NCBI GenBank assembly: GCA_001779115.1
Contig: MFJF01000001.1
Span: 1 to 48,300 of the forward strand
Direction of reading: 5' to 3'
DNA: 48,300 nucleotides
DNA from: Candidatus Gottesmanbacteria bacterium RIFCSPHIGHO2_01_FULL_40_15
GTDB taxonomy: Bacteria > Patescibacteriota > Microgenomatia > 2-02-FULL-39-11
The notes under the pieces were generated by a model. The model did no database searches. It was not told the origin of the DNA and saw nothing but the letters and a program-made list of their open reading frames with translations. Positions 1 through 7,790 of the stretch are shown here, piece after piece; position 1 is the stretch's first letter; each line of letters opens with the position of its first letter. Position numbers and translations under genes: made by a program.

Positions 1-213
1 CTAATCCCCGTAAAAGTCTGCGCCGTAAACGGACTTTTAACATGCCCCAACTGTCCCCAGGAAAAAACGGAATATTTCACCGCGGACAAAGTCCCGACTA
101 AAACATGTTTCTTCAGGCCGCCCCATGAATGTGAGGAAGCTAAAAAACTGTCGGAGGGAAAATCAGACGAAGAAAAAAAGCAACTCCTTGCCAACTGTCC
201 CTTGACCAACTGA
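1..213 (+). CDS. C-terminal end of a probable class A penicillin-binding protein (5' truncated by window)
   Basis: An open frame runs from base 1 to a TGA at 211-213 and encodes the last 70 residues of a larger protein. The visible part has a cysteine pattern (VCAVNGLLTCPNCP, then TEYF, then TKTCFF) that resembles the extracytoplasmic tail of bifunctional transglycosylase/transpeptidase PBPs, where a motif of the type CxxSGxLxTxxCP is followed by TEYFxxGTxPTxxC. The end is charged and Lys/Glu-rich. If correct, the protein polymerises and cross-links peptidoglycan outside the membrane. No catalytic domain lies in the window, so the family call rests on the tail only. It is followed after 30 bp by the next gene, which appears to have its own promoter. 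Confidence 0.5.
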   Translation, partial: LIPVKVCAVNGLLTCPNCPQEKTEYFTADKVPTKTCFFRPPHECEEAKKLSEGKSDEEKKQLLANCPLTN

Positions 214-224
214 ACCTTAGTTAA

Positions 225-233
225 TGATATAAT
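225..233 (+). promoter_or_regulatory. Extended -10 promoter (TGaTATAAT) for the 244 gene
   Basis: TATAAT lies at 228-233, preceded by TG at 225-226 (extended -10). A TTGACC at 202-207 is 20 nt upstream, too far for an ideal -35. The start codon at 244 is only 10 nt after the box, so the transcript would have almost no 5' leader. This is inferred from sequence only. Confidence 0.5.
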
Positions 234-243
234 TTAAGAAAAT

Positions 244-855
244 ATGTCATTACCGTCTCCTGATATTAAAGCCAATACTCCTCCACCTCCTCCCGAAGGT
301 TCAAAAATTACATTCACCGGAGTCGATTTTTCTAATTTTGGCCGCGATCTCAGGAATAATCTTCCTAAAATGGCTAATCCTGAAACTGCTTCGTGGGTTA
401 GTGGACAATTTGATGAAAAATTTCGCCCGATTTTAACGGTGATAATGTCAACTGCTAAAAAAGTATACGGTGAATTTACCGAGTCCGGCATGGCTTCTCA
501 GGACCTTTTATTTAAAGCTATTAAAGTAATTACCGGTATCGGTCCTTCTGAAAAAAAACTACAAAAACTACTGTTGGATAGATATACGGGAATCAACCCT
601 AATCCCGATCCGTTATCACCCGGAGTAACCATAGAATTAGAAGAAAAAACTCTAAATCAAATTGCCGAAATAATCGGCACATTGATAATCCATCACGGTA
701 TAAATGATCGGCCCTTGAAAGAAATCAATCCTTTACGGGGAGAATTGGGAATTAAACGGGGAAAACTGTCTATAACAGATCCTGACCAACTTAAAGCCTT
801 GGATACTATTCTGCTAACTTTAAGAAATAATGAAGTAAATCCCCAAACCCAATGA
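244..855 (+). CDS. Hypothetical protein, 203 aa
   Basis: I do not recognise this protein. It has a proline-rich N-terminus (PPPPPEG at about residues 14-20), no signal peptide and no clear membrane segment, and reads as a soluble, mainly helical cytoplasmic protein. A short stretch around residues 95-112 (ITGIGPSEKKLQKLLLD) could be mistaken for a helix-hairpin-helix, but the evidence is too weak to call one. The start is the ATG at 244, 10 nt after an extended -10 box and without a Shine-Dalgarno sequence, consistent with a leaderless message. It is flanked by a PBP tail upstream and is convergent with the PRPP-synthetase-like gene, whose stop is 43 bp away. Function is unknown. Confidence 0.7.
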   Translation: MSLPSPDIKANTPPPPPEGSKITFTGVDFSNFGRDLRNNLPKMANPETASWVSGQFDEKFRPILTVIMSTAKKVYGEFTESGMASQDLLFKAIKVITGIGPSEKKLQKLLLDRYTGINPNPDPLSPGVTIELEEKTLNQIAEIIGTLIIHHGINDRPLKEINPLRGELGIKRGKLSITDPDQLKALDTILLTLRNNEVNPQTQ

Positions 856-898
856 ATTTATGTTAATAAATTCAATGCCGGCCTGTCAATACGGTAAA

Positions 899-2167
899 TT
901 ATTTCTCTTTTAAATCTGCAATATATATTATTCCGCTCTTTAATTTTCCGGTTATTCCGTCATAAAAATTATATCCTTCAAATGCCGGAGCTATATTCCC
1001 CTTTGTAAACTGGTATTCTATAACTTTCTTCTCCGGACCGGGATTATATAAACACCTTTTGACTAATTGGTAATCCTCATCGGTTGCCTTATCTGCCGCC
1101 ATTTTTATTAATGCGGCAATCGGTTTGGCCAATGATTGAAGTCTTAATCTTGGATGAAGTACCTGGGGATTTAAAGGATCAACAATCTTTTTGTAGTTTG
1201 GTAAAGAATCCGTCGTATAAATATAATCTAATATTCTCTCATCCAGGGCATGCAGTAATATTTCAGGAGAAGAAAAAACCGGATGTGTTGCGCAAAAAAC
1301 AACTTCTCTTGCACCGGCCGCTTTTACTGCCGAAGTGTCTTCAATAGCCGTCCGGCCGGTATCCATCATATCATCGAAAAAAATCACTCTTATTCCCTTT
1401 AAAAAATCATAATTCTTTTTCTCAACCGATCCGTCCTTTTTAATTAGGTAAACTCCTTCTATCTCAACCCTGTTAGGTTCAGGCCTTGTTTTCTTAATAA
1501 AGATTAATTCTTTTCCCAACACTTGAGCCATTTGTCTTGCTTTGGTAATGCTCCCGAAATCCGGTGCTGCAACAAATGTTTCATCATCAATTAGGCCGTC
1601 TTCCTGGAGTCTATCGGTAAATAGTGGCATTGCCGTTATAGAAATCACTTCCGGAATATTTTTTCTGCCGTTTACATTTTTCAGTTTGTTCAGTGTGATT
1701 ACATCATGAACATCCCAAACAGCATATACTGATATTTTTTTATAAGAATGTGTCCTGACATCTCTGATATATTGTTCTAATGCCGTAACACCGCCGAAAT
1801 GTTTTTTCGGATTGCTGTCCCTTCCTTCAAACATTGTAAATATTGTAATTATCTCTCCTTTAAGTCCGGTTTTGGGACTGGCAACTGTTTCCAAAACATT
1901 CCATGCATCTGCATAATACCTTCCCAATGATGGAGTCACAGCTTCAACAATAACTCCTCCAAATGAACGGTTATCAGGATGAATTCCGGCAAGCAGAGTA
2001 CTGTCAGCCAGTCTTTTTTGAAATTCATCGGCAACCAGAGGAATTGTTAAAACGTTATTTCCAAGTTCCTTTCGAATTCCTTTTATAAGTTCAGGATTCG
2101 ACGGTGCCTGCCGTTCTAAATCTAAATGGAAAAAGGCAAACTTACCCGTCTCTAAATCATTGGACAT
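899..2167 (-). CDS. prs: Ribose-phosphate pyrophosphokinase family protein (PRPP synthetase-like), divergent
   Basis: The C-terminal half carries the PRPP-binding loop of type I phosphoribosyltransferases and PRPP synthetases, DDMMDTGRTAIED at about residues 265-277, followed by KAAGAREVVFCATHPVFS, the usual next strand and ATHPxFS turn. Upstream lie AAPDFGS near residue 198 and KKTRP, matching the APDxGSxKRA and KxRP elements, and VWDVHDV corresponds to the family's DLHxxQ region. At 422 aa it is about 100 residues longer than typical Prs (about 310), with divergent N-terminal and C-terminal parts. The expected role is ATP plus ribose 5-phosphate to PRPP for nucleotide and cofactor synthesis. 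It is the last gene of the competence-type operon, 47 bp after the preceding stop. No Shine-Dalgarno sequence is evident. A regulatory PRPP-synthetase-like protein without full activity is the main alternative. Confidence 0.75.
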   Translation of the reverse strand: MSNDLETGKFAFFHLDLERQAPSNPELIKGIRKELGNNVLTIPLVADEFQKRLADSTLLAGIHPDNRSFGGVIVEAVTPSLGRYYADAWNVLETVASPKTGLKGEIITIFTMFEGRDSNPKKHFGGVTALEQYIRDVRTHSYKKISVYAVWDVHDVITLNKLKNVNGRKNIPEVISITAMPLFTDRLQEDGLIDDETFVAAPDFGSITKARQMAQVLGKELIFIKKTRPEPNRVEIEGVYLIKKDGSVEKKNYDFLKGIRVIFFDDMMDTGRTAIEDTSAVKAAGAREVVFCATHPVFSSPEILLHALDERILDYIYTTDSLPNYKKIVDPLNPQVLHPRLRLQSLAKPIAALIKMAADKATDEDYQLVKRCLYNPGPEKKVIEYQFTKGNIAPAFEGYNFYDGITGKLKSGIIYIADLKEK

Positions 2168-2214
2168 ATATATTTAGCGAAGGCAGGAGTGATCTTGAGG
2201 AGGATGGACTTAGT

Positions 2215-3108
2215 TTAAATTCCGACCCGTTCCCTGTCAACTGTTTCCGCAACAGTTCTTCCAGAATAAATAATTTCCTGAATTTCATCTTGGTTCTCAA
2301 AAGGCACCAATCCCATTGCTTTTAATGCCAGTAAAGTCATGTCAGGAATTTCATCGTGTAATTTCTGAGTATAGTGGATATGCGTTTGATCTCCATTATC
2401 GGATTCCAAAGGCGATTTTGAACTTTCCACTTTTCCGGTTTGCATATCAACAGCTTTAGTCATGGTTTTTTCCGAAACTTCATCAGGCTTTAATAATTTA
2501 CTGATTCGGCTTCCGACACTTCTAATTAGCCTATGTATCATTTTTTGGCGGTCGTTATTTTCAGGAACAGGTTTCCCTGTAATAAAATCAACTTCTTCTT
2601 CCGGTCCTAATCCGTTTGTATGTCGATTTATTCCGGCCTGATTTGAATCAATGTAAGCTGTTTCCTTGGCTTTTTCGATTTTTTCTGCCTCATCTGGTAC
2701 TGGTAATTTTTTCAAAACCGGATTAAGCCTTTTAGAAAGGCCTTTTTTAAAATTAACTCTGTCTTCTTCCGGTAATACAATTGGAACCGGTTCTTCATTG
2801 CTGTTACCGTTTACGAATATCCGAAAATTAGTCAGATTAACGGTTTCTCTTAAAAGAATCACTCCATCAGCGTGGCTTAAAAATCCGATCAAATCCTGCA
2901 GATTTTTCAATTCTCCCGATTTGTCCCGTTCACTGAAAAAATTCCTTAATTGATTTCTTTTTTCATCCATCGGCTTGATATCATTTTTATCTTCTTCGGA
3001 CGGTGCAAATGCAACTGAATCGAAAAGCCATCTTCTTGCCTTATAAAGCGGCAAAACAATTTTTGGGCTTTCCCCTGTTACGGATATTGGTGTTTCCATT
3101 ACATCCAT
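2215..3108 (-). CDS. Hypothetical protein, about 297 aa
   Basis: I do not recognise a family. The protein is soluble-looking and highly charged. A moderately ordered N-terminal region, with a strand-like segment HADGVILLRE at about residues 88-97 of the proposed start, is followed by a long Lys/Glu/Asp-rich, probably flexible C-terminal half. The open frame extends upstream to an ATG at 3204, but that would overlap the end of the ComEC metallo-beta-lactamase gene by 83 bp. The ATG at 3108 leaves a 13-bp gap and is preferred, although neither start has a good Shine-Dalgarno sequence. Its position between the comEC and prs-like genes suggests co-transcription with the DNA-uptake cluster; no function can be assigned. 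Confidence 0.6.
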   Translation of the reverse strand: MDVMETPISVTGESPKIVLPLYKARRWLFDSVAFAPSEEDKNDIKPMDEKRNQLRNFFSERDKSGELKNLQDLIGFLSHADGVILLRETVNLTNFRIFVNGNSNEEPVPIVLPEEDRVNFKKGLSKRLNPVLKKLPVPDEAEKIEKAKETAYIDSNQAGINRHTNGLGPEEEVDFITGKPVPENNDRQKMIHRLIRSVGSRISKLLKPDEVSEKTMTKAVDMQTGKVESSKSPLESDNGDQTHIHYTQKLHDEIPDMTLLALKAMGLVPFENQDEIQEIIYSGRTVAETVDRERVGI

Positions 3109-3121
3109 AGGTCTTACAATT

Positions 3122-4039
3122 TCAATTATTCCATACAATCCCGTCGGTGGTAAAGCGGATCTCTCCGTCAGTGTCTGTCCTGTATATCTTAATTTTTCGC
3201 TCATCTAAAGTAAGAAGGGCTTCTTTGGTCGGGTGTCCCCAGGGATTTTTCCCGACGGAAATAACCGCCGCCTCCGGTTTAATTTTATCCAAAAACTCGG
3301 TCATTATGCCAGTCTTTGATCCGTGGTGGGGAAATTTAAGCACCTCAACATCGGGAAGTCTGCCTGCTTGAAGCAATAACGGTTGCACCTTAATATCACC
3401 GTCTCCGGTAAAAAGAGCGTCAAATTCCCGGTATTTCAGATGAAGAATATAAGAAAAATCATTTAGATTTATCTTCGTTGACAGTCCCAAAACGTGGCTT
3501 CCCGGTTGATTAATATTTGCTGCCATAATTTGGCCTCCTGCCTCTGTATCAAGGCTTTGGGCTGCCCAGTTTCTGTCAGGCCATAAAACGTTAAACCGCA
3601 CCTCATCCAGGGAAAAATAATCTCCCCGGTACAAATTTTTATACGGTATTTCATTACCGGCAATAAGCTCCACCAATTTTTTATAACCCTCCGACTGGTT
3701 TCCGACGGCTCCTATAACAAAATATTTCACACTATAACGTTCCAGTACAGATATTAAGCCCTGCAGATGGTCTTTTTCCGGATGGGTAAGAACAACTATA
3801 TCTATCGTCCTGTCATAAAAGGGCATATTACTGCCAAGACAAGACAAAACTTTATCATTGGGTCCGCCGTCAATCAGAAGATCGCTGCCGCCGGGAGTTT
3901 TAATATATACCGCGTCTCCCTGGCCCACATCACAAAAAATAAGATGCAGTTTCCCGTCCGGCTGGCTGAAAATATATGTAAATAAAAGAACCAATCCGAA
4001 AAGTAATCCTGATAGGAAATATTTTTTGGAAAATTTCAT
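3122..4039 (-). CDS. comEC: ComEC-type metallo-beta-lactamase domain protein (stand-alone)
   Basis: After a hydrophobic N-terminal segment (about residues 8-25) comes the metallo-beta-lactamase fold found at the C-terminus of ComEC/Rec2: a strand with FCDVGQGDAVYI, LLIDGGP, then the metal-binding THPEKDHLQG (HxxxDH), later FTGDGD and the FPHHGSKTG motif, ending with a WGHPT element. In ComEC this extracytoplasmic domain is proposed to degrade or handle one DNA strand during uptake. Here it is its own gene of about 305 aa, directly after the channel-domain gene. The frame could start at a TTG at 4054, overlapping the upstream stop. The ATG at 4039, 4 nt after that stop (TAGttatATG), is preferred. 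The family call is strong; activity is not shown. Confidence 0.87.
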   Translation of the reverse strand: MKFSKKYFLSGLLFGLVLLFTYIFSQPDGKLHLIFCDVGQGDAVYIKTPGGSDLLIDGGPNDKVLSCLGSNMPFYDRTIDIVVLTHPEKDHLQGLISVLERYSVKYFVIGAVGNQSEGYKKLVELIAGNEIPYKNLYRGDYFSLDEVRFNVLWPDRNWAAQSLDTEAGGQIMAANINQPGSHVLGLSTKINLNDFSYILHLKYREFDALFTGDGDIKVQPLLLQAGRLPDVEVLKFPHHGSKTGIMTEFLDKIKPEAAVISVGKNPWGHPTKEALLTLDERKIKIYRTDTDGEIRFTTDGIVWNN

Positions 4040-4043
4040 ATAA

Positions 4044-4847
4044 CTAGAATTCAACTGACGCCATGGGAAATTTAGCCAGAAATTTAACTACCGTCAAAAG
4101 ATACGTTAAAGGTACCCATGTCATCCATCCGGCAATTTTACCCACAGGCAAAAAAATCCAGCCGGTAATTGCAGTTATAAATCCAAGTACCATAATCGGT
4201 TGGATTGTCCATTCAATCAGAAGATTGGCAATTGGTGATATTAAGGATAACCTCCGGAAATTAAATAAAATAACCGGCAAAGTAAAAATTTGGGCCCAAA
4301 GCGTCAGTCTTAAATTTTCATATATTGGCCATAGAAAGCTTCCCCATGCTTCTTTCCGGTATTGGCCGGTACCTTTCTTATTTGCCGTAATCAGTCCCAA
4401 AGTTGCCAAAAATGACAGTTGAAAAGAAAGATTTTTAATTAAGCTCAGATCCATTAAAAGCATTAATATGGAGGTCAAAATTAAAGATAGCAGAGCGAAA
4501 TATCGTCTGCCAAAATAAACTGCAACAAGTGACATACTGCCCATTATGGCGGCCCGGACTATTGTCGGACCGGGACCGACAAACCGGACAAATAATCCTA
4601 TAAGACAAATTGTCAAAAGACTGGAAAATTTCCGGCCAAAAATTAAGGTGACCTTGGCCGTCAGATTAGTCAGAATAGTGATATTCATCCCCGACAGGGC
4701 AATTATATGAAGCGTACCCGTATCAACTAAGGCCCGGTAAAAAGAGCCGGAAATGTTTGATCTTATTCCGAATAATATCCCGTTGAGAAGTCCCGCTTGA
4801 GGTTCGGGCAGAAGTGAATTTATTACCTGGGAAAAAGGATTAAACAC
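4044..4847 (-). CDS. comEC: ComEC competence (channel) domain membrane protein
   Basis: This 267-aa polytopic membrane protein matches the competence domain of ComEC. The N-terminal part has LLPEPQAGLLNGILFG and the diagnostic HIIALSGMNITI (about residues 47-58), followed by roughly six hydrophobic helices with GPGPTIVRAAIMG. ComEC forms the inner-membrane channel for transformation DNA. The usual N-terminal OB-like domain (DUF4131) is absent and the metallo-beta-lactamase domain is in the next gene, so the normal single protein (about 700-800 aa) is split and reduced. The start is a GTG at 4847 that overlaps the previous stop by 8 nt (GTGTTTAA), which suggests translational coupling. Confidence 0.88.
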   Translation of the reverse strand: MFNPFSQVINSLLPEPQAGLLNGILFGIRSNISGSFYRALVDTGTLHIIALSGMNITILTNLTAKVTLIFGRKFSSLLTICLIGLFVRFVGPGPTIVRAAIMGSMSLVAVYFGRRYFALLSLILTSILMLLMDLSLIKNLSFQLSFLATLGLITANKKGTGQYRKEAWGSFLWPIYENLRLTLWAQIFTLPVILFNFRRLSLISPIANLLIEWTIQPIMVLGFITAITGWIFLPVGKIAGWMTWVPLTYLLTVVKFLAKFPMASVEF

Positions 4848-5607
4848 TTAAAATTCTGGATAAAAATTGAAGTCTTCTCTTCTTGGATAACCGGGAAAAT
4901 ACCATAAATTGCCGGGCTATAAATGTTCCGATTATTCCCGTAAATACCATTGAAACAAGGATATTCAAGGGATAATAAGCCAGTTTTAAATTATCACTTC
5001 TGTAAATTCCCGTTAAAACCAGAAGCATGGCCAGTGTAATTAAAAAAAGTGGTTTATTGTATCCCCCGAACCAGGTATTGGTATAAAAAATCATTTTTGT
5101 TGCTGAAAATCCTCCCAAAGTTCCCGCCATTATAATAAATAATATTGAAAATTGTGTTAATTTATCTGTCATCGGGTAATTTATCTCCAAAAGCGCCAGG
5201 GTAAAAAGTACCATGTAAACACAGACAAATGTAATGTAATGGCTTAATTTTCCGTGGAAAATCTCATTAATATAATAAATTTTGGATTGGGTATTCCTTC
5301 TAATGTATCGTGAAAGAACTTTCCCGACAAAATGAACGCTCATTCCCACAAAAGCATATATTAAAAAAAGTGCGCCTACCCCCAATAACTGGACATCCTC
5401 AAAATCAAGAATATTTATTCTTGGCCTGATCATGATATTTTTAACAATCATTGTCAGGCCGAAATAAAAAATAATCGGAAATACAAATATGTTCAGCCAG
5501 TCAACCACGGGAATATTTTTAATGACTCTTTGCTCAAGCTTTGGCCGCCGGTAAGAAACTACGGCAATAAATGAAACTAGGGAAATCAGAAGAATGCCGG
5601 TTAGCAT
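4840..5607 (-). CDS. Polytopic membrane protein of unknown function in the competence operon
   Basis: The protein has 255 aa with about seven hydrophobic helices (for example residues 4-20, 36-58, 72-95, 120-142, 150-168, 183-200 and 213-233), separated by short basic loops; the C-terminal tail is Arg/Lys-rich. I do not recognise a family, and it does not look like the missing ComEC N-terminal OB domain. It sits between comEA and the ComEC channel gene and overlaps the latter by 8 nt, so it may take part in DNA uptake or in type IV pilus-related assembly; this is inferred from context only. The start is the ATG at 5607, 25 bp after the comEA stop. Confidence 0.7.
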   Translation of the reverse strand: MLTGILLISLVSFIAVVSYRRPKLEQRVIKNIPVVDWLNIFVFPIIFYFGLTMIVKNIMIRPRINILDFEDVQLLGVGALFLIYAFVGMSVHFVGKVLSRYIRRNTQSKIYYINEIFHGKLSHYITFVCVYMVLFTLALLEINYPMTDKLTQFSILFIIMAGTLGGFSATKMIFYTNTWFGGYNKPLFLITLAMLLVLTGIYRSDNLKLAYYPLNILVSMVFTGIIGTFIARQFMVFSRLSKKRRLQFLSRILSV

Positions 5608-5632
5608 TTACCAAATATTGTAAATTGTTAAT

Positions 5633-6289
5633 TTATATTGTCAACTTGTCCTTAATTTTATTATAAAGGCTTTCTCCGATAACTTTTTTTGACTTGAGCT
5701 CTTCAATGGACTGGTATGGCCTTCCGTTAATAATTTTTTCCGCGTAAACCGGTCCTATCCCCGGCAAGCTTTCAAGCTCGGATTGGGTAGCGCTGTTAAT
5801 ATTAATTAAGTCTGCCGTTTGTCCGCTTGCCGCAATACTGTATATTGATTGATTTTCTCCCCCGGCTGCATTACCGGCAACGGAATCCTTGGTATCACCG
5901 GTTTTTGGAATAAATATTTTACCCCCGTCAATTAGTTTTGCCGCTTTATTCAAATTCTTCTCCATCCAGCCAAGATCAGCTTCCTCGGTCAATCCCCCGG
6001 CTTTCTCAATTGCATCCCAAATTCTCTCACCTTCGTTAAACTCATATACGCCTGGCCTTAAAACACTTCCTTCAATATCAGCTTTAATCGCAAATCCTGC
6101 AGATACGCTCGCGTCAGTTGAAAACAATACATTACCCGTCTCTGTTGAAGGTTTAATAAGTAACGCCAAAGATATTCCGGTTAAAAAGAAACCGGAAATA
6201 GAAAGAACTAGGGGAATTTTATAAAATGACAGGAAGTTTTGAAGCTTCTCCGTGTTAATGAAGGGACTTTCATCTTCTTTGGCAGGCAT
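5633..6289 (-). CDS. comEA: ComEA-like DNA-binding competence protein (SLBB + helix-hairpin-helix)
   Basis: The protein has 218 aa: a short cytoplasmic N-terminus, one membrane anchor (about residues 26-46), an SLBB-type domain (about 68-130, with GSVLRPGVYEF and AGGLTEEAD), a linker, and a C-terminal ComEA-type helix-hairpin-helix domain (about 160-218) with INSATQSELESLPGIGP followed by AEKII. In transformable bacteria ComEA binds incoming double-stranded DNA outside the membrane and hands it to ComEC. It is the first gene of the minus-strand competence operon. An AGAGGA element shortly before the ATG and a promoter at 6314-6343 support this start. Confidence 0.9.
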   Translation of the reverse strand: MPAKEDESPFINTEKLQNFLSFYKIPLVLSISGFFLTGISLALLIKPSTETGNVLFSTDASVSAGFAIKADIEGSVLRPGVYEFNEGERIWDAIEKAGGLTEEADLGWMEKNLNKAAKLIDGGKIFIPKTGDTKDSVAGNAAGGENQSIYSIAASGQTADLININSATQSELESLPGIGPVYAEKIINGRPYQSIEELKSKKVIGESLYNKIKDKLTI

Positions 6290-6313
6290 ATTTCCTCTTT
6301 CCGTTTACAGACT

Positions 6314-6343
6314 AGCATAGCCGGTATCACTTTGTCTAATCAA
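6314..6343 (-). promoter_or_regulatory. Candidate sigma70-type promoter of the comEA operon
   Basis: On the minus strand TTGATT (6343-6338) and TATGCT (6319-6314) are separated by 18 nt. They lie about 25 nt before the comEA start, leaving room for the AGAGGA ribosome-binding site. The call is from consensus matching only. Confidence 0.45.
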
Positions 6344-6368
6344 CTTAACATCTTAACTACAAATATGA

Positions 6369-6398
6369 TTATCTATTAAGTAATATATAAATAGATAA
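6369..6398. repeat. Perfect 9-bp inverted repeat in the 164-bp gap before comEA
   Basis: TTATCTATT (6369-6377) and AATAGATAA (6390-6398) are perfect inverted copies around a 12-bp AT-only spacer. A smaller inverted repeat, AACCTtttAGGTT, follows at about 6398-6410. It is too AT-rich for a standard terminator and lacks a clear T-tract. It could be an operator or a weak transcript-end hairpin for the 6454-7732 unit. The rest of 6290-6453 holds only the comEA promoter. Confidence 0.4.
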
Positions 6399-6453
6399 CC
6401 TTTTAGGTTAATTTACTTGAGGATATTTTCAGAAGAAACTTCTCTCACCCGGA

Positions 6454-7239
6454 CTAATCGGTAACAACAACAACACATGCTCCGTTCCGGCATTCATACC
6501 CGGCAGCACATTGGTAAATTCTGACATCTGGTTCGTATACTATCCGGTTTCCTGTCATTTCAAAAGAATCTTCTGGCTGTTTCGGATTGCAGTAATTCTC
6601 CTCAACCTGGTTTAACCCCTCAATGCACTTGTCAAATAAAGTTATTAACCCTTCCCCGGTCGGATTGGAATAGGTAATGCTGCCTCTTTTAAAATAATTC
6701 AATCCGTCACTGTCCAGACAACCATTGGGTAATATACATTCGTCATTCATAAAAGATCCGGGACAAAGTGTTGTCATAGTCAAGCTGGCAGGAGATCTGT
6801 AAGGTGTCGGTGTCGGTCTCATTGCGTAACTGGGAATTGAATAGCTGATGCAATCATAACCTTTCCGGTGGGATGTGCTCGAACTGGAATTACTATATAT
6901 AACGCCTCTTTCAGGTCCCGACTTTTCGGTATCCGCGGAAAACTCCGTGCATAATTTATATTGCGTTGAACTGATGACTGCAAAGTCGTATTCCTTTCCG
7001 CTTTTGGGATCGGATAATTTAATATTTGACGGCAAAATTCTTAAATTAACAGGTAAAACTTTCTTATCCCTGTAATAATTTTCAATTGCGTATTTGATCG
7101 TATTGAAATCGTTTAATCTCTGTTGGTCAAGCTTTATCAGTTTTTCACTGAAAGGACTGCCTGTCAGGGACAAACCCCCGATTATAAATACGGCCGTCAG
7201 AACGCCCAAAGCGGCAATAAAAATATAGTATTTACGCAT
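6454..7239 (-). CDS. Pseudopilin-like exported protein, about 261 aa
   Basis: An N-terminal membrane segment (about residues 5-25 from MRKYYIFIAALG) is followed by a helix with RLNDFNTIKYAIENYYRDKK, then PSNIKLSDPKSGKEYDF and YKLCTEFS. That order resembles the N-terminal helix and beta region of small type II/IV pilin-like proteins common in CPR genomes, although a prepilin peptidase G-F/T site is not clear. The C-terminal half has a Ser-rich linker, a TPTP segment and about eight cysteines, suggesting a disulfide-stabilised external domain. The open frame extends to an ATG at 7266, but the ATG at 7239 overlaps the preceding stop by 8 nt (ATGCGTAA) and has a purine-rich stretch upstream, so it is chosen. 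It is co-transcribed with the DUF5671-like gene. Confidence 0.65.
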   Translation of the reverse strand: MRKYYIFIAALGVLTAVFIIGGLSLTGSPFSEKLIKLDQQRLNDFNTIKYAIENYYRDKKVLPVNLRILPSNIKLSDPKSGKEYDFAVISSTQYKLCTEFSADTEKSGPERGVIYSNSSSSTSHRKGYDCISYSIPSYAMRPTPTPYRSPASLTMTTLCPGSFMNDECILPNGCLDSDGLNYFKRGSITYSNPTGEGLITLFDKCIEGLNQVEENYCNPKQPEDSFEMTGNRIVYEPDVRIYQCAAGYECRNGACVVVVTD

Positions 7240-7732
7240 AAGCTTTCCGTTCTTCTTTAATTTCATTTAAAAGATAAGCAAAAATAATTGAGGCTACTCC
7301 CACCGTTGCCGCGAAATGAAGAAGAAAATTTAATGTGACGTTCCCGCTTAAAAAATTATAAATTATCGATGTAATATTGATAAGAACAATGATAAAAGCC
7401 ACAATCATCGTAAAATAAATAAGCCTTTTCCTTGAAGCTAAATGCCTAACATCCGGATTTTTCTGGGCTCTTTTTTTCACTCTTAAGAAAAAAAAGGAAA
7501 ATAAGGGATAGGACACAATAAGTGATGCCAGATATCCTCTCACCAGATATTTGGAAACATATCTTAAAGCGTTTGTATTTTCAGCTGCCGGGGAAATTCC
7601 GTCAATAAACTGGTGGAGCATTAATGTAAAGGCAATTGCAAAAACATAAAGGCTGATAAAAAGAAGGATATGCTCAAAAGTATCCCAAAGACTCTCTTTT
7701 ACCGGCAGGTTGACGACTTTATCTTCAGCCAC
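7232..7732 (-). CDS. DUF5671-like membrane protein
   Basis: The protein has 166 aa and about four hydrophobic helices. It begins with a short soluble N-terminus and a helix in SLYVFAIAFTLMLHQFIDGI, which resembles the conserved start of DUF5671 proteins widespread in CPR bacteria. Function is unknown for the family. The start is GTG at 7732 (GTGGCTGAAGAT), 6 nt after a TATGAT -10 box, so the mRNA would be leaderless. An ATG just upstream is in another frame. The next gene overlaps its stop by 8 nt. Confidence 0.65.
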   Translation of the reverse strand: MAEDKVVNLPVKESLWDTFEHILLFISLYVFAIAFTLMLHQFIDGISPAAENTNALRYVSKYLVRGYLASLIVSYPLFSFFFLRVKKRAQKNPDVRHLASRKRLIYFTMIVAFIIVLINITSIIYNFLSGNVTLNFLLHFAATVGVASIIFAYLLNEIKEERKAYA

Positions 7733-7738
7733 AACTCT

Positions 7739-7768
7739 ATCATAAGATGAAAATCAAACCCGTGTCAA
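7739..7768 (-). promoter_or_regulatory. Promoter TTGACA-18-TATGAT, leaderless configuration
   Basis: On the minus strand TTGACA (7768-7763) and TATGAT (7744-7739) are spaced by 18 nt, with the GTG start of the DUF5671-like gene 6 nt downstream. It is one of the clearest promoters in the window and lies in the 58-bp gap after the 532-aa gene. Confidence 0.6.
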
Positions 7769-7790
7769 ATAAATATTACATGAGGGGAAA

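Noticed and set aside
3106-3204. Extended N-terminus (ATG 3204) of the 2215 gene
   Set aside because: It would overlap the conserved end of the ComEC metallo-beta-lactamase gene by 83 bp and has no better start signal; it remains possible and is noted in the feature.
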